Below, one piece after another: positions 12,133 to 23,432 of a stretch of DNA of 45,000 nt (positions are counted from its first letter, which is position 1; each line of letters begins with the position of its first letter). Position numbers and translations under genes: made by a program. Source of the stretch: Chrysomallon squamiferum (Eukaryota; Mollusca; Gastropoda; Neomphalida; Peltospiridae); NCBI GenBank assembly GCA_012295275.1, contig CM022667.1, positions 14,847,168-14,892,167 on the forward strand, read 5' to 3'. The notes below the pieces were generated by a model, which saw nothing but the letters and a program-made list of their open reading frames with translations, was not told the DNA's origin and ran no database searches.

Positions 12133-12591
12133 CAAAACAGTATATTCGCTAAGAACACAAGCAAACATGTTCACACACATGCAAACACATACAGACAACC
12201 ATACCAACATATTCGCTACCATAAAAGCACACACAGATACCTGTATATATACACGTACACATAAACGTATATACATCCAGCTGCTAACGAAAACAACTAC
12301 CGGTAAAAAAAAATAATATTATCATTTACAACAAGGTCAACATTGTTTAGAAGTTACATCATAAGAAAATGTAACGTTGATGAATATTAATGTTTCTTTT
12401 ATTTGATGTTTTTGTTCAGGCAGCGAAGAAAAAAGTAAAAACAAGATGTTAGCATATGTTCATTCGTTGTAGTGCCTTCAACCGTACAATGTTTGCTTTT
12501 TGTTTTTTATATGCTTATTAATACCAATGAAGAAGAAGAAGAAAAAAGAAGAGGAAGAAGAAGAAAGAAAACAAAGGAAAAAAGAAAACTG

Positions 12592-12626
<35 letters not shown>

Positions 12627-12999
12627 AAAAAAAGAAGTAAAATCATCGGTGTAAAAAAGTAAAGAACTTAAAGGAGTGTTGTTATTGTTGTGCTGTTGCT
12701 GCTTTAGTTATAGTACTAGCTTTTGTTGTTGTTTTTCTTCTTCTACATAGCTGTAATTCACAACTGTTGATTTACGAGTTAAATTTTAAATCTTTCTACA
12801 AAGCATCAATACAGCTAATCGTCACTACTTCTCAAAATCTATTCGTATAATTTCCATTGCTTAACATATAAATAAACCGACAGATATTACAGAATAAAAA
12901 GTTACGATCTAACAATACTTGACTTAGTCCCTCTGACCGAAATGCAAAACTGTTACTTTAACTGTCAATTTATAAAATAAAAGCCTAAACAGTTCTCGA
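11681..12999. other. Presumed Scratch intron with simple repeats
   Basis: No coding sequence. It contains (AT)n at about 12083-12124, CA-rich sequence around it, and a (GAA)n/poly(A) tract at about 12528-12622. Frames here are translated repeats. Confidence 0.7.
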
Positions 13000-13330
13000 A
13001 ATCACTGACACGTGTTCGGCCGTTAACTTTCAGACTTAAGAACTGGAAACTTTCTGTCAGATGGTATCGATGCGCGCCTCCTATGGGCTTAACAGACAAC
13101 GTTTCCGCCGGAAATGGCCCTGGATTTTCTAATTTGCTTTAACCGTGTCAATTTAAAAAAAAAAAAAAAAAAAAAAACTTCTTTAAATCGCATTATATGA
13201 CAGGTGTGGCGAATCAGTGGTCGCCATCTTGGCGCTCCGGTTAGAGGGCGCTGGCATCGGTAAACAAATACCAGGTGCGAGAACTCTGCAGGTGGCGCGG
13301 TGGTTCTGTGCTTTCAGTAGGCTCTGTTTG
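13000..13330. promoter_or_regulatory. Motif-dense candidate regulatory block
   Basis: GC-balanced sequence in AT-rich surroundings. In order it has an inverted pair of GGAA/TTCC cores (TTTCCGCCGGAAA, 13102-13114), a poly(A) at about 13153-13178, CAGGTG at 13201-13206, a YY1-like GCCATCTTG at 13223-13231, a CTCF-core-like AGAGGGCGCT at 13243-13252, and CAGGTG again at 13272-13277 and 13289-13294. CAGGTG is the Snail/Scratch recognition core. The block lies about 1.4-1.7 kb upstream of the Scratch acceptor. Enhancer, alternative promoter and chance all remain possible. Confidence 0.4.
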
Positions 13331-13860
13331 TGATAAATGACGTTATGATGTCGGTTTTAAAACTGCCACTTAATTAGCCATTGTCGCTTAGTGTCATCAC
13401 GCTGTGAAAATGAGGGTTTCTAATCGCGGCGTTAGTTGTACATTTGGTGGTCGTAACTGTTTAGCAGAAGTAATAGCAGTAGAGGGTATGTAGTGTTAGA
13501 CGTTGAAGAAAGAAAACAGAATTGGCAGGCTGCAGGCACAACAGTAGAAATAATAGTAAATGTAGTAGCAGTAGTAGTAGTAGTTGTAACCCTGCTAGGA
13601 GAAAACGCAGTAGTAGCCACAATAGGAGTAGTGGTAGACGTTCTAACGGAGGTCGTACGACCTAATGTCGAAACTTAGTAGCTACAGACGTAACAGTATC
13701 ATTAATGGTTATGTCATTAACAGTTTTACTATAGTAGTGATAGTAACAATATAGATATCAAAGAGAATAGTGGTAGCATACCTTGTGGTAGTAGTAAGTA
13801 GTAGTAGTAGTAATAGTAGTAATAGTAGTAGCTGTTGTTGTTATTGTTGTTGAAGTATAG
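13331..13860. repeat. Degenerate (GTA)n trinucleotide region
   Basis: After a short unique piece, GTA/GTT-type triplets dominate from about 13480, purest at 13565-13590 and 13795-13855. They make poly-Val or poly-Thr frames. Confidence 0.85.
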
Positions 13861-14396
13861 GTGTAGCAGTTGTATCATTGTGTATATGTTTCGAATTCGG
13901 AGGTAAGAATAAAAGATATAATAATAGACACATTTTCTCTGATTTGCTCAAAAATTAAATAGAATAAAATAAAATAAAATAAATAAATAAATAAAATTAA
14001 TAAAATAATAAAATAATAAAATAATAAATAAATAAATAAATAAATAAATACTAAAATATATATTGATATACAAAACAATATGACTAAATTGTTGGGAAAA
14101 CACGTCCGGCAATAAAATTAAAGTAAAAGTTTTTCCCTTTATTAATTTTTTAAAATTTTTAAAATTTTCTTTTTTTATATTTATTATTATTTTATTATAT
14201 TTTATCTTATTTTATTTTTTATTTTTTATTTTTTATTTTTTGTTTTGTTGTGTTTGTTATTAATCTCAGTTTATCATACTCACAGGCATCATGAAACAAT
14301 TTACGACACCAAGACGCCCACAACTATCTATAAAGATCGTTTCGGTGAATCAATATGGCTGACACGATAATCTACTGACCTTGACATTTCGTAAAG

Positions 14397-14427
<31 letters not shown>

Positions 14428-14519
14428 AGTGGGGAAGAAAAATCTGCGAATAGATTTACGAAATGTCAGACAGGTTCACCGGCACAAACGTATTGCATAG
14501 TTTTATTAGGTTTGAAATT
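13861..14519. other. AT-rich spacer with AAAT and poly(A) runs
   Basis: AAAT/AATA words at 13955-14050, T-rich ATTTT words at 14130-14240, and a poly(A) at about 14396-14426. A unique piece at 14280-14395 has no coding pattern. Confidence 0.7.
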
Positions 14520-14836
14520 ATCAGCAGCAGCAGTAGTAGTAATAGTAATTGTAGCAGTTGTAGTATTGTAGAATAATAGTAGCAGTTGTTGTAAGAGTAG
14601 TTGTAGTACTTGTAGTAGTAGCAGTTGATGTAACACTAGTAGTTGTAGGAGGTGGAGTAGTAGTAGTAATAATAGTAGTTGTAGTTATAATAGTTATAGT
14701 ACCAGCAGCTGTAATAGTAATAGTTGTAGTAGCAGTTTTAGTTGCAGTAATAGTAGTAGGAACAGTCGTAGTAATAATAGTAATAGTAGCAGTAGTAATA
14801 ATTGTATTAGTAGTAGTAGCAGCAGCAGTAGCAAAA
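14520..14836. repeat. Interrupted (GTA/GTT)n array
   Basis: About 315 bases of GTA, GTT and GCA triplets. The minus strand translates to a long Thr/Ile/Ala run within a 194-codon frame; its other end (14900-15105) is unique sequence without a recognised domain, so no gene is called. Confidence 0.9.
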
Positions 14837-15264
14837 TTATTATTTAATTTTTTTTTACTTAGATTAATTTTTATCATTTTTATTTTTATTTTTGTGTAAC
14901 AAGAAATAAAGGAAGAAGAATTATTTTGAAAAAAAATAAAAAAAATAAAAAAAATAAATACGGTTGATTCTGTATTCTGCGAGGTTTTTGCCCGCTGTGA
15001 TGAAAGTCGCAGTTGGTCCGGGAGATTCACTGAAGCTACAGAGATGCTGAACACCAGATGTACGCGATCTCCCGTCTGTAACCTGACCCCAGAGCCACGT
15101 GGCAAGAATTGAGTAAGCTCAAGAAACGAGCACGTGGAAAGTGGCCCAAAGCGACTGACGCTGTTTTGCCTTGTTTGTTTGTTTTGTGTAAAACTTGAGA
15201 ATATTGTCAGTGATATTGTTATGATTTTGTTATGATTTTGTTTTGTTCTTTTTTTTTAAATTTA
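14837..15264. other. Spacer with small unique island
   Basis: AT-rich to about 14960, then normally balanced to about 15170. No gene recognised. Confidence 0.6.
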
Positions 15265-15324
15265 TTTATTATTGTTATATATATATATATACATATATAC
15301 GTGTAGGTACATATATACGTATAC

Positions 15325-15361
<37 letters not shown>

Positions 15362-15362
15362 A
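15265..15362. repeat. (AT)n/(ATAC)n microsatellite
   Basis: (AT)n, ATAC/CATA units, then (AT)n again. Confidence 0.95.
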
Positions 15363-15750
15363 AACCAGTATAACTATATATCACTTCATTCACATCAAAA
15401 GATATTAATTACATACAATAAATAAATAATAAAATAAACAAATAAAAAATAAAAAATAAAAATATCATTTTATGTAAAAAAAATTTTAAAAAGATCCAGC
15501 TTTAATTATTTCACTTTCGTTAACATCGCCAACCAAACAACAAAGCTTTTTATCAAAGAAAAACACCATTACGATATGAAACCGTCACGTTTAATTCAAG
15601 ACCTGATTACTAGAAAATATTTATATCTCAATCTCCTAAAGCCAGGACAAAAAAAACAAACAACAAAAAACCAAAACAAAATAAAATAAAATAAAATAAA
15701 AATAAAAGAAAGAAAGAAAAAAAAAAAAACAAACAACATACAACATCACT
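15363..15750. other. AT-rich spacer
   Basis: AAAT/AAAAT-rich, with no gene or element recognised. Confidence 0.7.
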
Positions 15751-16070
15751 ACCAATGAGACATTTTGCAAAGAGACGTCACTCTGGAACTTTACGAGCTG
15801 CGTATATAAATCAGCGTTACCGTTTTTCTTCAAATAAACTCGCGGGTCAAGTAAAACGGGATTGATGGGCCTTCGTGACGACAGACAGAGGAGGAAGCGA
15901 TAAAACGTCGAGATAAGCTGCACCAAATGAGCCATAAAATTAATCACGCAGCGGCTGGGGACAGGAGCCGCGAAACAATTTGTCTTCTAAGTAGCAAGAC
16001 AGATTGGGCTTTTATCCCGTTCCAAACTGAGCTCGCGGACTGATCTACTATAGGTCGTAAAAATAATTTT
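15751..16070. other. Unique, balanced-composition island
   Basis: About 300 bases without simple repeat. They include an AGACGTCAC CRE-like word, TATAAA (15803-15810 region), homeodomain-type TAAAATTAATCAC and several CpG-containing words. No long open frame fits a protein. It stands out as possibly conserved non-coding DNA within or near the Scratch intron; this cannot be tested from one sequence. Confidence 0.35.
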
Positions 16071-17059
16071 TCTTGTAAATATTGGATTTCTATATTGTTG
16101 TTCGGTAAGTATCTGGTTTATTTTTTTTTACGTTTTATTACTGATTAAAATAAGCTGTATGAATGATATTAATAACTTGCGAATGATAAAGGATGTTCTG
16201 AAAATCATTTTGTCTTCGTTTGTTTTAAGAATGTTAACTTTGCCATTCCAGCGAGGGATCAAATGAAGGATTTGATGAAATAATTACCACAATGACGATG
16301 ATAATGATGATGGTGATTATGATGTCGACTGTGATAAAAATTGAAACACATAAATAATTAATATTACCTCAGCAAACATTTATATTAAATAAGATACCAG
16401 TCATGATATTGACCGTACAAAAAGCCAATTTGCTAGCCCCACTTGCGCCGATTTTTTAACATGGAACATTTTATTTATGCTTTCTTATAAAATACAAATA
16501 TATATCCCTCGATCTTTGATACGTGTCACACAAATTCAGCCACAGTGAGTCATATGGAAAGGTAGCGAACAAGGCAACGCATGAGTTGTTTCAAAATATC
16601 ATCGTTTAAATCCTACTCAAAACTAGCTGCTCAACAGGCATATTTTATTTTAATCTTAGTTTTTGTGTGTCATAATTAAAAACTGTATCCAGCTGTTTTT
16701 CGCGTGTACGTTGGCATTGACAAATGAATAAATTTAAATCATAAATTATTTTCTATTTCTTCTTCTTCTTCATTTCTTTTCCTCCTCTTTATTTACTTAT
16801 TTTTAAAAATGTATTTCTTTATACACTGCTAAAACATGTGTTTCTTGATATCGCAAATTATCAGAATTTTGTTACTTTTTGGGCGGGTATTCTAATTCCA
16901 TTTTATAATATTTTACTTTTTCTTCATTTTATTTTATTGTATTTTATTTCATTTTATTTCTCTGTAACACCATAACATTATCGTACGACACTATAATATT
17001 TACATTCTCAATACATTTAAATTAATTTTTAAATTTTTCACATCCTCTGCTACTTCTCG
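16071..17059. other. AT-rich spacer, nothing recognised
   Basis: Non-repetitive AT-rich sequence with a small GATGAT patch at 16295-16330 and CTT triplets near 16755. No coding signal. Confidence 0.65.
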
Positions 17060-17460
17060 AATACTTTAATCTGTTGTGAATCGAACCCTTAACACAAGCT
17101 CGAAAGACTTAAGACTTCTGCGCTGCAATCGTCGACAGCAACCACGTCGCTTTAAACGAAAAAGGAGACGAAAGGCGAAGTGTGACAAAAGCCAGCCTGC
17201 GCTGAGCGGTGGCCCAACCACCGAGCTCGGCTTCTCCCGGGCCAGGACGAGTCCGCTGAAAACACCACCAATCATGGTCATGAGAGACACACGCACAGAT
17301 CGAGAAGACGGCACCGGAGTGAGGGAGGGAGGGAGGGGGGAGGGAAGGCCACTGCAGTCTGCAGATGACGGGTTTCGTCACAGAGCGTGCGACTGGCGAG
17401 AGTGGGTATCAGGTGACTGACTTCCTCCTCGATACACAGCACCGTAAGCAACGCGGCGCC
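17060..17460. other. GC-rich island with overlapping open frames
   Basis: A GC- and CpG-rich block between AT-rich flanks. A plus-strand frame at 17076-17420 (114 codons, Arg-rich) overlaps two minus-strand frames. Frames open on both strands are expected in GC-rich DNA with few stop codons. None shows a known domain or signal peptide. It could be a promoter-type CpG island or an unrecognised exon; I favour non-coding. Confidence 0.4.
17322..17344 (+). other. Potential G-quadruplex
   Basis: Five G-runs of three or more separated by single A bases lie within 23 bases inside the GC-rich island. This satisfies the usual four-run G-quadruplex pattern. Confidence 0.6.
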
Positions 17461-17468
17461 GCGAGTTT

Positions 17469-17471
<3 letters not shown>

Positions 17472-17514
<43 letters not shown>

Positions 17515-17693
17515 AGAAGTTCAGAATATGGTATCAAGTATTTCTGCATCTCTGTATCTGTCATTATAGACCTTTTAAATTATTTCAGAAATTATTATAA
17601 ATTAATTTTATTTTGTGTTGTTTGACTTTAATCCATTTCAAACAGAAACACTAGTTACTGACTCTTCGTAATAAACAAAAATTACTTATTAAC

Positions 17694-17744
<51 letters not shown>
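17472..17744. repeat. Two (GA)n tracts
   Basis: (GA)n at 17472-17511 and 17697-17744, separated by unique AT-rich sequence. Confidence 0.97.
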
Positions 17745-17746
<2 letters not shown>

Positions 17747-19700
17747 AATAAATAATATAATCATGTCTTAAACATCAAACAACGAAGTCGTTAAAAAGCA
17801 ACAGGCTGAGCAATCTGTCCGTCATAAACTGCTGATGACAAACTGTTTAGATTACAGTAGATTTAGTGTTTTATTAATCACTCACAACCACCACATTATT
17901 AACTACTTAAACTCGAGTGTACGTTCAGTCATTCATTGAGCCATAAATTGCAGAGAATCAGCTGCTTAGTAACCAAGACGGTCAGTAATAAAAATAAGAG
18001 AGCATCACTGACTGACTAACTGTAGGTGTGGGAAATATTTTGGCGTGTTTCCATCAGAGAAATGGGTTCAATCACGCCTGTCGTGTACACAGTCTTATCA
18101 CAGTTCTGTACAGAACTGCCTTTGCTAACTGTATTGCCCACTAATGTAACAGTCAATTGAATATTTATTTACAAATCAAATGATCCTGTATTTCTTTTCA
18201 AAAACGAGACAATGTTATTTACTGTTCAGCAAATTCTGCTTACATTCAACACAAGCGAGATGTTACTTTTATAAAAACGTCACAGAAATATTTTGTTTTA
18301 AACATTAGAAATACATCTTGTTAAGAGACAAAGACAAAACTTTACAAATACCGGTATTCATATTAGTGACATTTTACAATGGCCAGTATTAGTAATGTTT
18401 CTGTGACATAAGATACTAGTTACTCATCGACAGGTTTAGCTTTATATTCGTCATCGACATCAGACAATATATTAGTCACTAAAGTGAATATCAATAACTG
18501 TTTTTCATTTCTGATCGACAAATTTTCACATTTGATTATGGTCAACATCAGTATGAAATATTAAATAACTAAAGTGAATTTTATTAATGTTATCTTAAAA
18601 ATAAAGTACTATTCTTTGATTTATTCTAAATGTCCCTACCGAAGTATTCCTTTCTTTATTCGTCATCTACTTAAGACAGAATATTATTCATCTCTGGACA
18701 AATTGCATTGTACGGTTTCGTACATTCAGGTTAAACATTATTTACTATACAACTGTCGATTTAATTTTAATTCATTACAAAAATTTCGGTGAAATGATAC
18801 TTTCTAATCCACGCAATACATTTATTACTAGCCTTCAAATGTTTCAAATGAGATGAAATAAGTTCGAATGGACGAAGTATGGTTACAAAATATCCGACAC
18901 AGTATGAATACGAATTGTCATGAACATATAGATAAAGATAAGAAATAAATAAATAATAATAATAAATTAAATTAAATAATATAAATAAATAAATAAATAA
19001 ATAAATAAATACGTTTTAAACAACGCATTATAGTTTATATAATATATACTGTTCTGTTCACATCATCAATATTCAACTAAACTATAACTCTCTGTATACG
19101 AATTAATGTGGTTACACAAACTGGTCATATAAATTCAGATAATACATACTATTTTCTAATTACCACTTCATGAATATTCATATAAATACTTGTCCAGCAA
19201 TTCCTTATTAAAATTCGGATGATTATGTACCACTTTTTACGTCACAATTACGTCATAAATATTCTAGTAAAATACTACTGTCAGAACAATTCATTATAAT
19301 TACTAATTTATAAAAAACAAAAACAACAAAAAAACAGCAAATAAAAAACCGAAAAAAAAAAAAAAAAAAAAAAAAAAAGAAAAAAAGAAAGGTAACATAT
19401 ACTATATTCTAATTATCACGTCGTAAACAGTGGAGTAATGTACTTCTATCTAAACAACGCATTCTGGTTACAATGATTCATGAAGCTTCAGGTGAATACT
19501 TCTGTCTCACTCTAAACAACGCAGTAAGGTTATACGACTCGTCATAAACACCAAATACTACTTACCAATCGACAGTCAGTCACTACTTGCATGTCAGACT
19601 GACTCACACAGGGTAGTAATTTACCTGTAAGGTCAGAACGACACGAAACTCTTGGCACATTTCCATAACGTAAAACACCAGTTGTCCGGAAAATAGTACA
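17745..19700. repeat. Decayed tandem array, unit about 60 bp
   Basis: Recurring related phrases of the type CGTCATAAACA..., then a TACTACTT-like word, then AAACAACGCA, then GGTTA. The clearest copies are at 19380-19600, where AAACAACGC recurs at 19452 and 19513 (61 apart) and CATAAA/CATGAA/CGTAAA words recur near 19420, 19478 and 19540. Weaker copies appear near 17820, 17940, 18450, 18660, 19170 and 19250. (AAAT)n (about 18985-19012) and poly(A) (about 19351-19378) interrupt it. The unit is inferred by eye and heavily diverged. There is no coding pattern. Confidence 0.5.
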
Positions 19701-19740
19701 TTCCAATATGTTTTTTTTTTTTTTTTTTGACTACAGTTCG
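19701..19740. repeat. Poly(T)
   Basis: About 19 T between the two decayed tandem regions. Confidence 0.9.
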
Positions 19741-20505
19741 TGCAGGTGTTTTTTTGCATTTAGAAATAGTATATAGTAGATACTGTCTACCAATCAAATT
19801 TCTAAGTGTTTCAGAATTAGCAGTAATAATATGCAGTGTATATACAGTTGGAATATTTTCTGTTTATACTAAAGTATTTTGTAATTACATGTAATAGTAA
19901 ATTCTCGCAGACTTTATGGGTTTTGCAATTAGCCAAAATAAGCAGTACACACCATTACACAAAAGTTATACGACAATAAAAATTCTGTGCGTCTTTAATT
20001 ATTAATGGTTATAAAACATTTTTCGCAGACTTTATGACTTTTATAATTAGCCAGAATAAACAATACATAGTTATGCCATTATTAAAACATAACTGTACAA
20101 AATGCCGCTGAGCGTTTTAATGATATCAGTAAACATTTCGGAGACTTCATGGGATTCTTAATCACCACAATTATAATATACAAAAGTTTTTAAATTCGTT
20201 AATAAACAGTAATAATGATTAGAGGTAAAAAATAGACTAATCCTTTACAAATAAGACAGAATATGCAGTAAAGTACTATTTTTTTTTTATAACAATAATA
20301 ATAATGTTTTGTAGATTTTAAGTATTTTTTAATCAGTAAAGGTTAGAGATATTGGTTCTGCTTCGAAATTAGCAATAATACATAACGAGTACATCAGAAC
20401 AATCGTTTGTGTTTTATTGAAATTAAGCAGCTCTGTGCTGTACAAATAGAAAATAATATATATTTGTAATAGTTTCGCTTAATTAGCTATAATAAGTGCT
20501 GTAAA
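19741..20505. repeat. Decayed tandem repeat, unit about 115 bp
   Basis: TCGCAGACTTTATG occurs at 19905 and 20023, and a variant TCGGAGACTTCATG at 20138, giving spacings of 118 and 115. Each is followed by an AATTAGCC/AATCACC-A-AATA phrase and a CAGTACA-like word. Weaker relatives of the AATTAGC phrase occur near 19811, 20365 and 20478, extending the periodicity over about 700 bases. Confidence 0.65.
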
Positions 20506-20602
20506 ACTACACACACACACACAAACACATACACATACATGCATGCATACATACATACATACATACATACATACATACATACATACATACATACATACAT
20601 AC
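20506..20602. repeat. (CA)n/(ACAT)n microsatellite
   Basis: CA units then long ACAT units to about 20602. Confidence 0.96.
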
Positions 20603-21040
20603 GTTATATAATTAAATTAAATTAAATTAAAGAACCAATAAATACATAGGTAAAATACATTTATTTTAAATATTATTACAAATTTCCTTTCTTCATAAAC
20701 ATTCGTTATTACTACCTTTTAAATTGCATCTATTTTTTAAATTTGTTTCTTCTACTGGCATTTAAATATTTTATTATTACCATTTTGTTTATTTATAATT
20801 CATCACAACTGCAAATATTCTTATTCATTATTCACCATTTCCACTATTTTATTTTCTTCGTTACAATTTTATTTTTAAATGCAAAATCGTCTACGATTTT
20901 TTTAAACAGTTTTATTAACTCACCTTATCTTTTAACAGCTTTTTCTCATGCATCTAACGTTTCATTTATCATCACAGAAATATAGAAATTTAAAGTAAAC
21001 AAAATAATAAAAGTAATAAAAATAAAAACCGTTTAAAAGT
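20603..21040. other. AT-rich spacer
   Basis: No gene. An 80-codon plus frame (20743-20985) is Phe/Ile-rich because the DNA is T-rich. Confidence 0.6.
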
Positions 21041-21280
21041 TATCATGATCTCCAACGGCCACCGATTTGGTGTAATGCAACCTAACGATAAAGCTGAACG
21101 GCGCATGTCATACAACGCCGGAAGACAAAGAGTGTGGGAGATGTCTTCTGCAGGGTCACGAAAGCAGGCGAGGAGAGAGATAACGGGATACACAGACCGT
21201 TATGAATCCCCGTTATGTGGGAGGACAAGCTCTTGGCATCGATTCCTGAGTGCCTCTTCATCGTTTTCAATTAAAGGAGC
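21041..21280. other. Unique island with weak open frame
   Basis: Balanced composition with an 89-codon plus-strand frame at 21045-21314 whose C-terminal end runs into the tandem repeat that follows. No domain recognised, and a minus-strand frame is open over the same bases. Not called a gene. Confidence 0.35.
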
Positions 21281-21650
21281 TTTCTGGCAATTGTCGGAAA
21301 AACGTAAGAAATAAAAGCGAAAGCAAGAATAATAATAATAAAAATAAAAATAAAAATAAAAAAACTGTTTTATTATTATTAAAGATTTTGAATAGTGTAC
21401 AAATAAACGAAAAAAAAAAAAAAAAATTGCTATCTGGCAATTGTCGAAAGCAAATAAAAAAAGAAAAAATAATAATTATTGTCATAGGTTTTGGGAGATG
21501 TACAAACAAGCGAGTAAGCACCTTTCTGTAAATGTTTTGCAGAGCTTACGAAATAAAGAAGAAAGCGAATAAAAAGGGAAAATGATTATGACAGATGGTT
21601 TGGGGAAGTGTACAAATAAACTAGAAGGCAAATTAAACGAAACTGACGAG
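21281..21650. repeat. Three-copy tandem repeat, unit about 105 bp
   Basis: CTGGCAATTGTCG occurs at about 21285 and 21434, with a degenerate relative near 21525. GTACAAATAAAC-type words recur at 21397, 21500 and 21610 (spacings about 103 and 110). ACGAAATAAA/AAAGCGAA phrases also recur. The first copy is lengthened by an AAT/AAAT expansion. Confidence 0.7.
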
Positions 21651-21796
21651 CGAATGCACAAGTTGTGGGATGATAAACATATTCTCCAAGTTTTTATTAT
21701 AATTATATAATTAATTCAAGTTTATTTGGAGTATTCTTTCTCATACATTCTCTGCATATTAGGTGATGTTTATTTATTTATTTATTTATTTTTTTT

Positions 21797-21827
<31 letters not shown>

Positions 21828-21878
21828 TTATTATCTCTATATATTTGACACTCTTTCCTGACCATTCTGTACATCTTT

Positions 21879-21955
<77 letters not shown>

Positions 21956-22199
21956 CAGAAGTGTGCACACTCGCACAGACACACATTTAAGTAGCTATCA
22001 ACAATAACAAAATAATAACAACAGCACAACAACAACAAATAATAATAACAATAACACTACAACAACAAGAAAAATAATACACTTTTTTTAACCATCCATT
22101 AATTCAAACCAGTAATACTGATGGACGTCAAATAAAAATAACATCATCATCTCTGTGTTATGGAAGGGGCAGAGAGGACATATTACCTCTGAATTGTTT
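21651..22199. repeat. Spacer with (TTTA), (TTC)n and long (CT)n
   Basis: TTTA units at about 21770-21790, (TTC)n at 21796-21826 and (CT)n at 21880-21952, then AAC/AAT-rich sequence to 22080 and a short unique piece. Confidence 0.9.
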
Positions 22200-22312
22200 T
22201 CTGACGTCAGTAAATCAAGAAAAAAAAAAAAGAAGAGAAAGGTTACAGCTGTCAGTCTGTCACTTACGTCATGACGTCACACTTCATTTGCGAAGAGTCA
22301 AAATGGCGGCGT
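22200..22312. promoter_or_regulatory. CRE/YY1-like motif cluster
   Basis: Perfect CRE palindromes TGACGTCA at 22202-22209 and 22272-22279, an abutting half-site TTACGTCA at 22264-22271, and AAAATGGCGGC at 22300-22310, a full YY1-type match. CRE plus YY1 spacing is typical of animal promoters, but no open frame or TATA supports a gene here. Confidence 0.45.
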
Positions 22313-22674
22313 TCAAATCTTTTGTAACAGTATTATATTGCTTTTTCATTTGTTTGCTTGTTTGTTTGTTTATTTATTACTGTTATTTATTTATTTATAA
22401 GTTAGTTAGTTAGTTAGTTAGTTAGTTTGTTGTTTGTTTGTTTGGTTGGTTCATTGGTTTTTTCGTATATTTTTACACCCCATTAAAACAGATATTTGAA
22501 ACAGAAGAAGAGGAAACAGGCTTGATTGTTGAACTAAAGAATTTGTGAAGCAATAAGATAACACCAGTTTAATTTTTATTAATATTTCTTTAGTTTACTA
22601 GAGTCCTAATTCAATGCACTACATAACAACAAAAATGAGAGAGATATTTTATTTCGTTTTTAGTGCACCAAATG

Positions 22675-22678
<4 letters not shown>
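22313..22678. other. T-rich spacer with TTAG and TTTG units
   Basis: TTTG/TTTA units then about eight GTTA units (about 22398-22430). No gene. Confidence 0.75.

Positions 22679-22760
<82 letters not shown>
22679..22760. repeat. (GA)n microsatellite
   Basis: About 82 bases of uninterrupted GA. Confidence 0.98.
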
Positions 22761-22762
<2 letters not shown>

Positions 22763-23140
22763 CATTGATATATTAAATCCAGAGGTCCCTTTATTGCTAA
22801 GAGAAACAGACTGAATGGAAGATGATAAAATAATAAAATCGAGATAAAATATACTAATTGCAACGAACGTTCTTTCAGTATGTCTCTTTACCAGTAAAAA
22901 ACAACACAGAAAGCGAATACAAACAGACCATAGTTACGGTAGAGTACCTTTTACAAAACTATACTGAAGTAGGGATAATAGCTTCTTTTTCTCTCAGACT
23001 GTGTTCAGATCATAAAGTAAATTGACTGTGAAATCAGAAAGTGACAGCCAATGAAAAGAAAAGAGAAGTAAAATGAAAAACTAGAGATGGAAGAGTAAAG
23101 GAACTATTTTTAAATTATACTCTCTCTCTTTCTGTATATA
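22761..23140. other. Non-repetitive spacer
   Basis: No gene or element recognised. Confidence 0.6.
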
Positions 23141-23295
23141 TGTATGTATGCATATATGCATATATGTAGTATGAAGGTATGTATGTATGTATGCATGTAT
23201 GTACCTGTCTGTCTGTCTACCTAATCTATCAATCTATCTATCTATCTGTCTACTGTCTATCTCTACATGTATATGTATATATCTGTCTGTCTGTA

Positions 23296-23331
<36 letters not shown>

Positions 23332-23352
23332 CATGTATATATGTGTGTGTGT

Positions 23353-23430
<78 letters not shown>
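23141..23430. repeat. GTAT/GTCT/CTAT/(AT)n/(GA)n cluster
   Basis: A run of different short motifs in series, ending in (GA)n at 23361-23429. Confidence 0.96.

Positions 23431-23432
<2 letters not shown>

Noticed and set aside
14521-15105. 194-codon minus-strand frame
   Set aside because: More than half is Thr/Ile from GTA repeats, and the rest has no recognisable domain or codon pattern.
17060-17085. Perfect B-box-like GGTTCGATTC on the minus strand (tRNA or SINE promoter)
   Set aside because: No matching T-arm, A-box at the right spacing or cloverleaf could be built by eye.
22398-22430. GTTA repeat as telomeric sequence
   Set aside because: The unit is TTAG with no GGG, and it lies within ordinary spacer.
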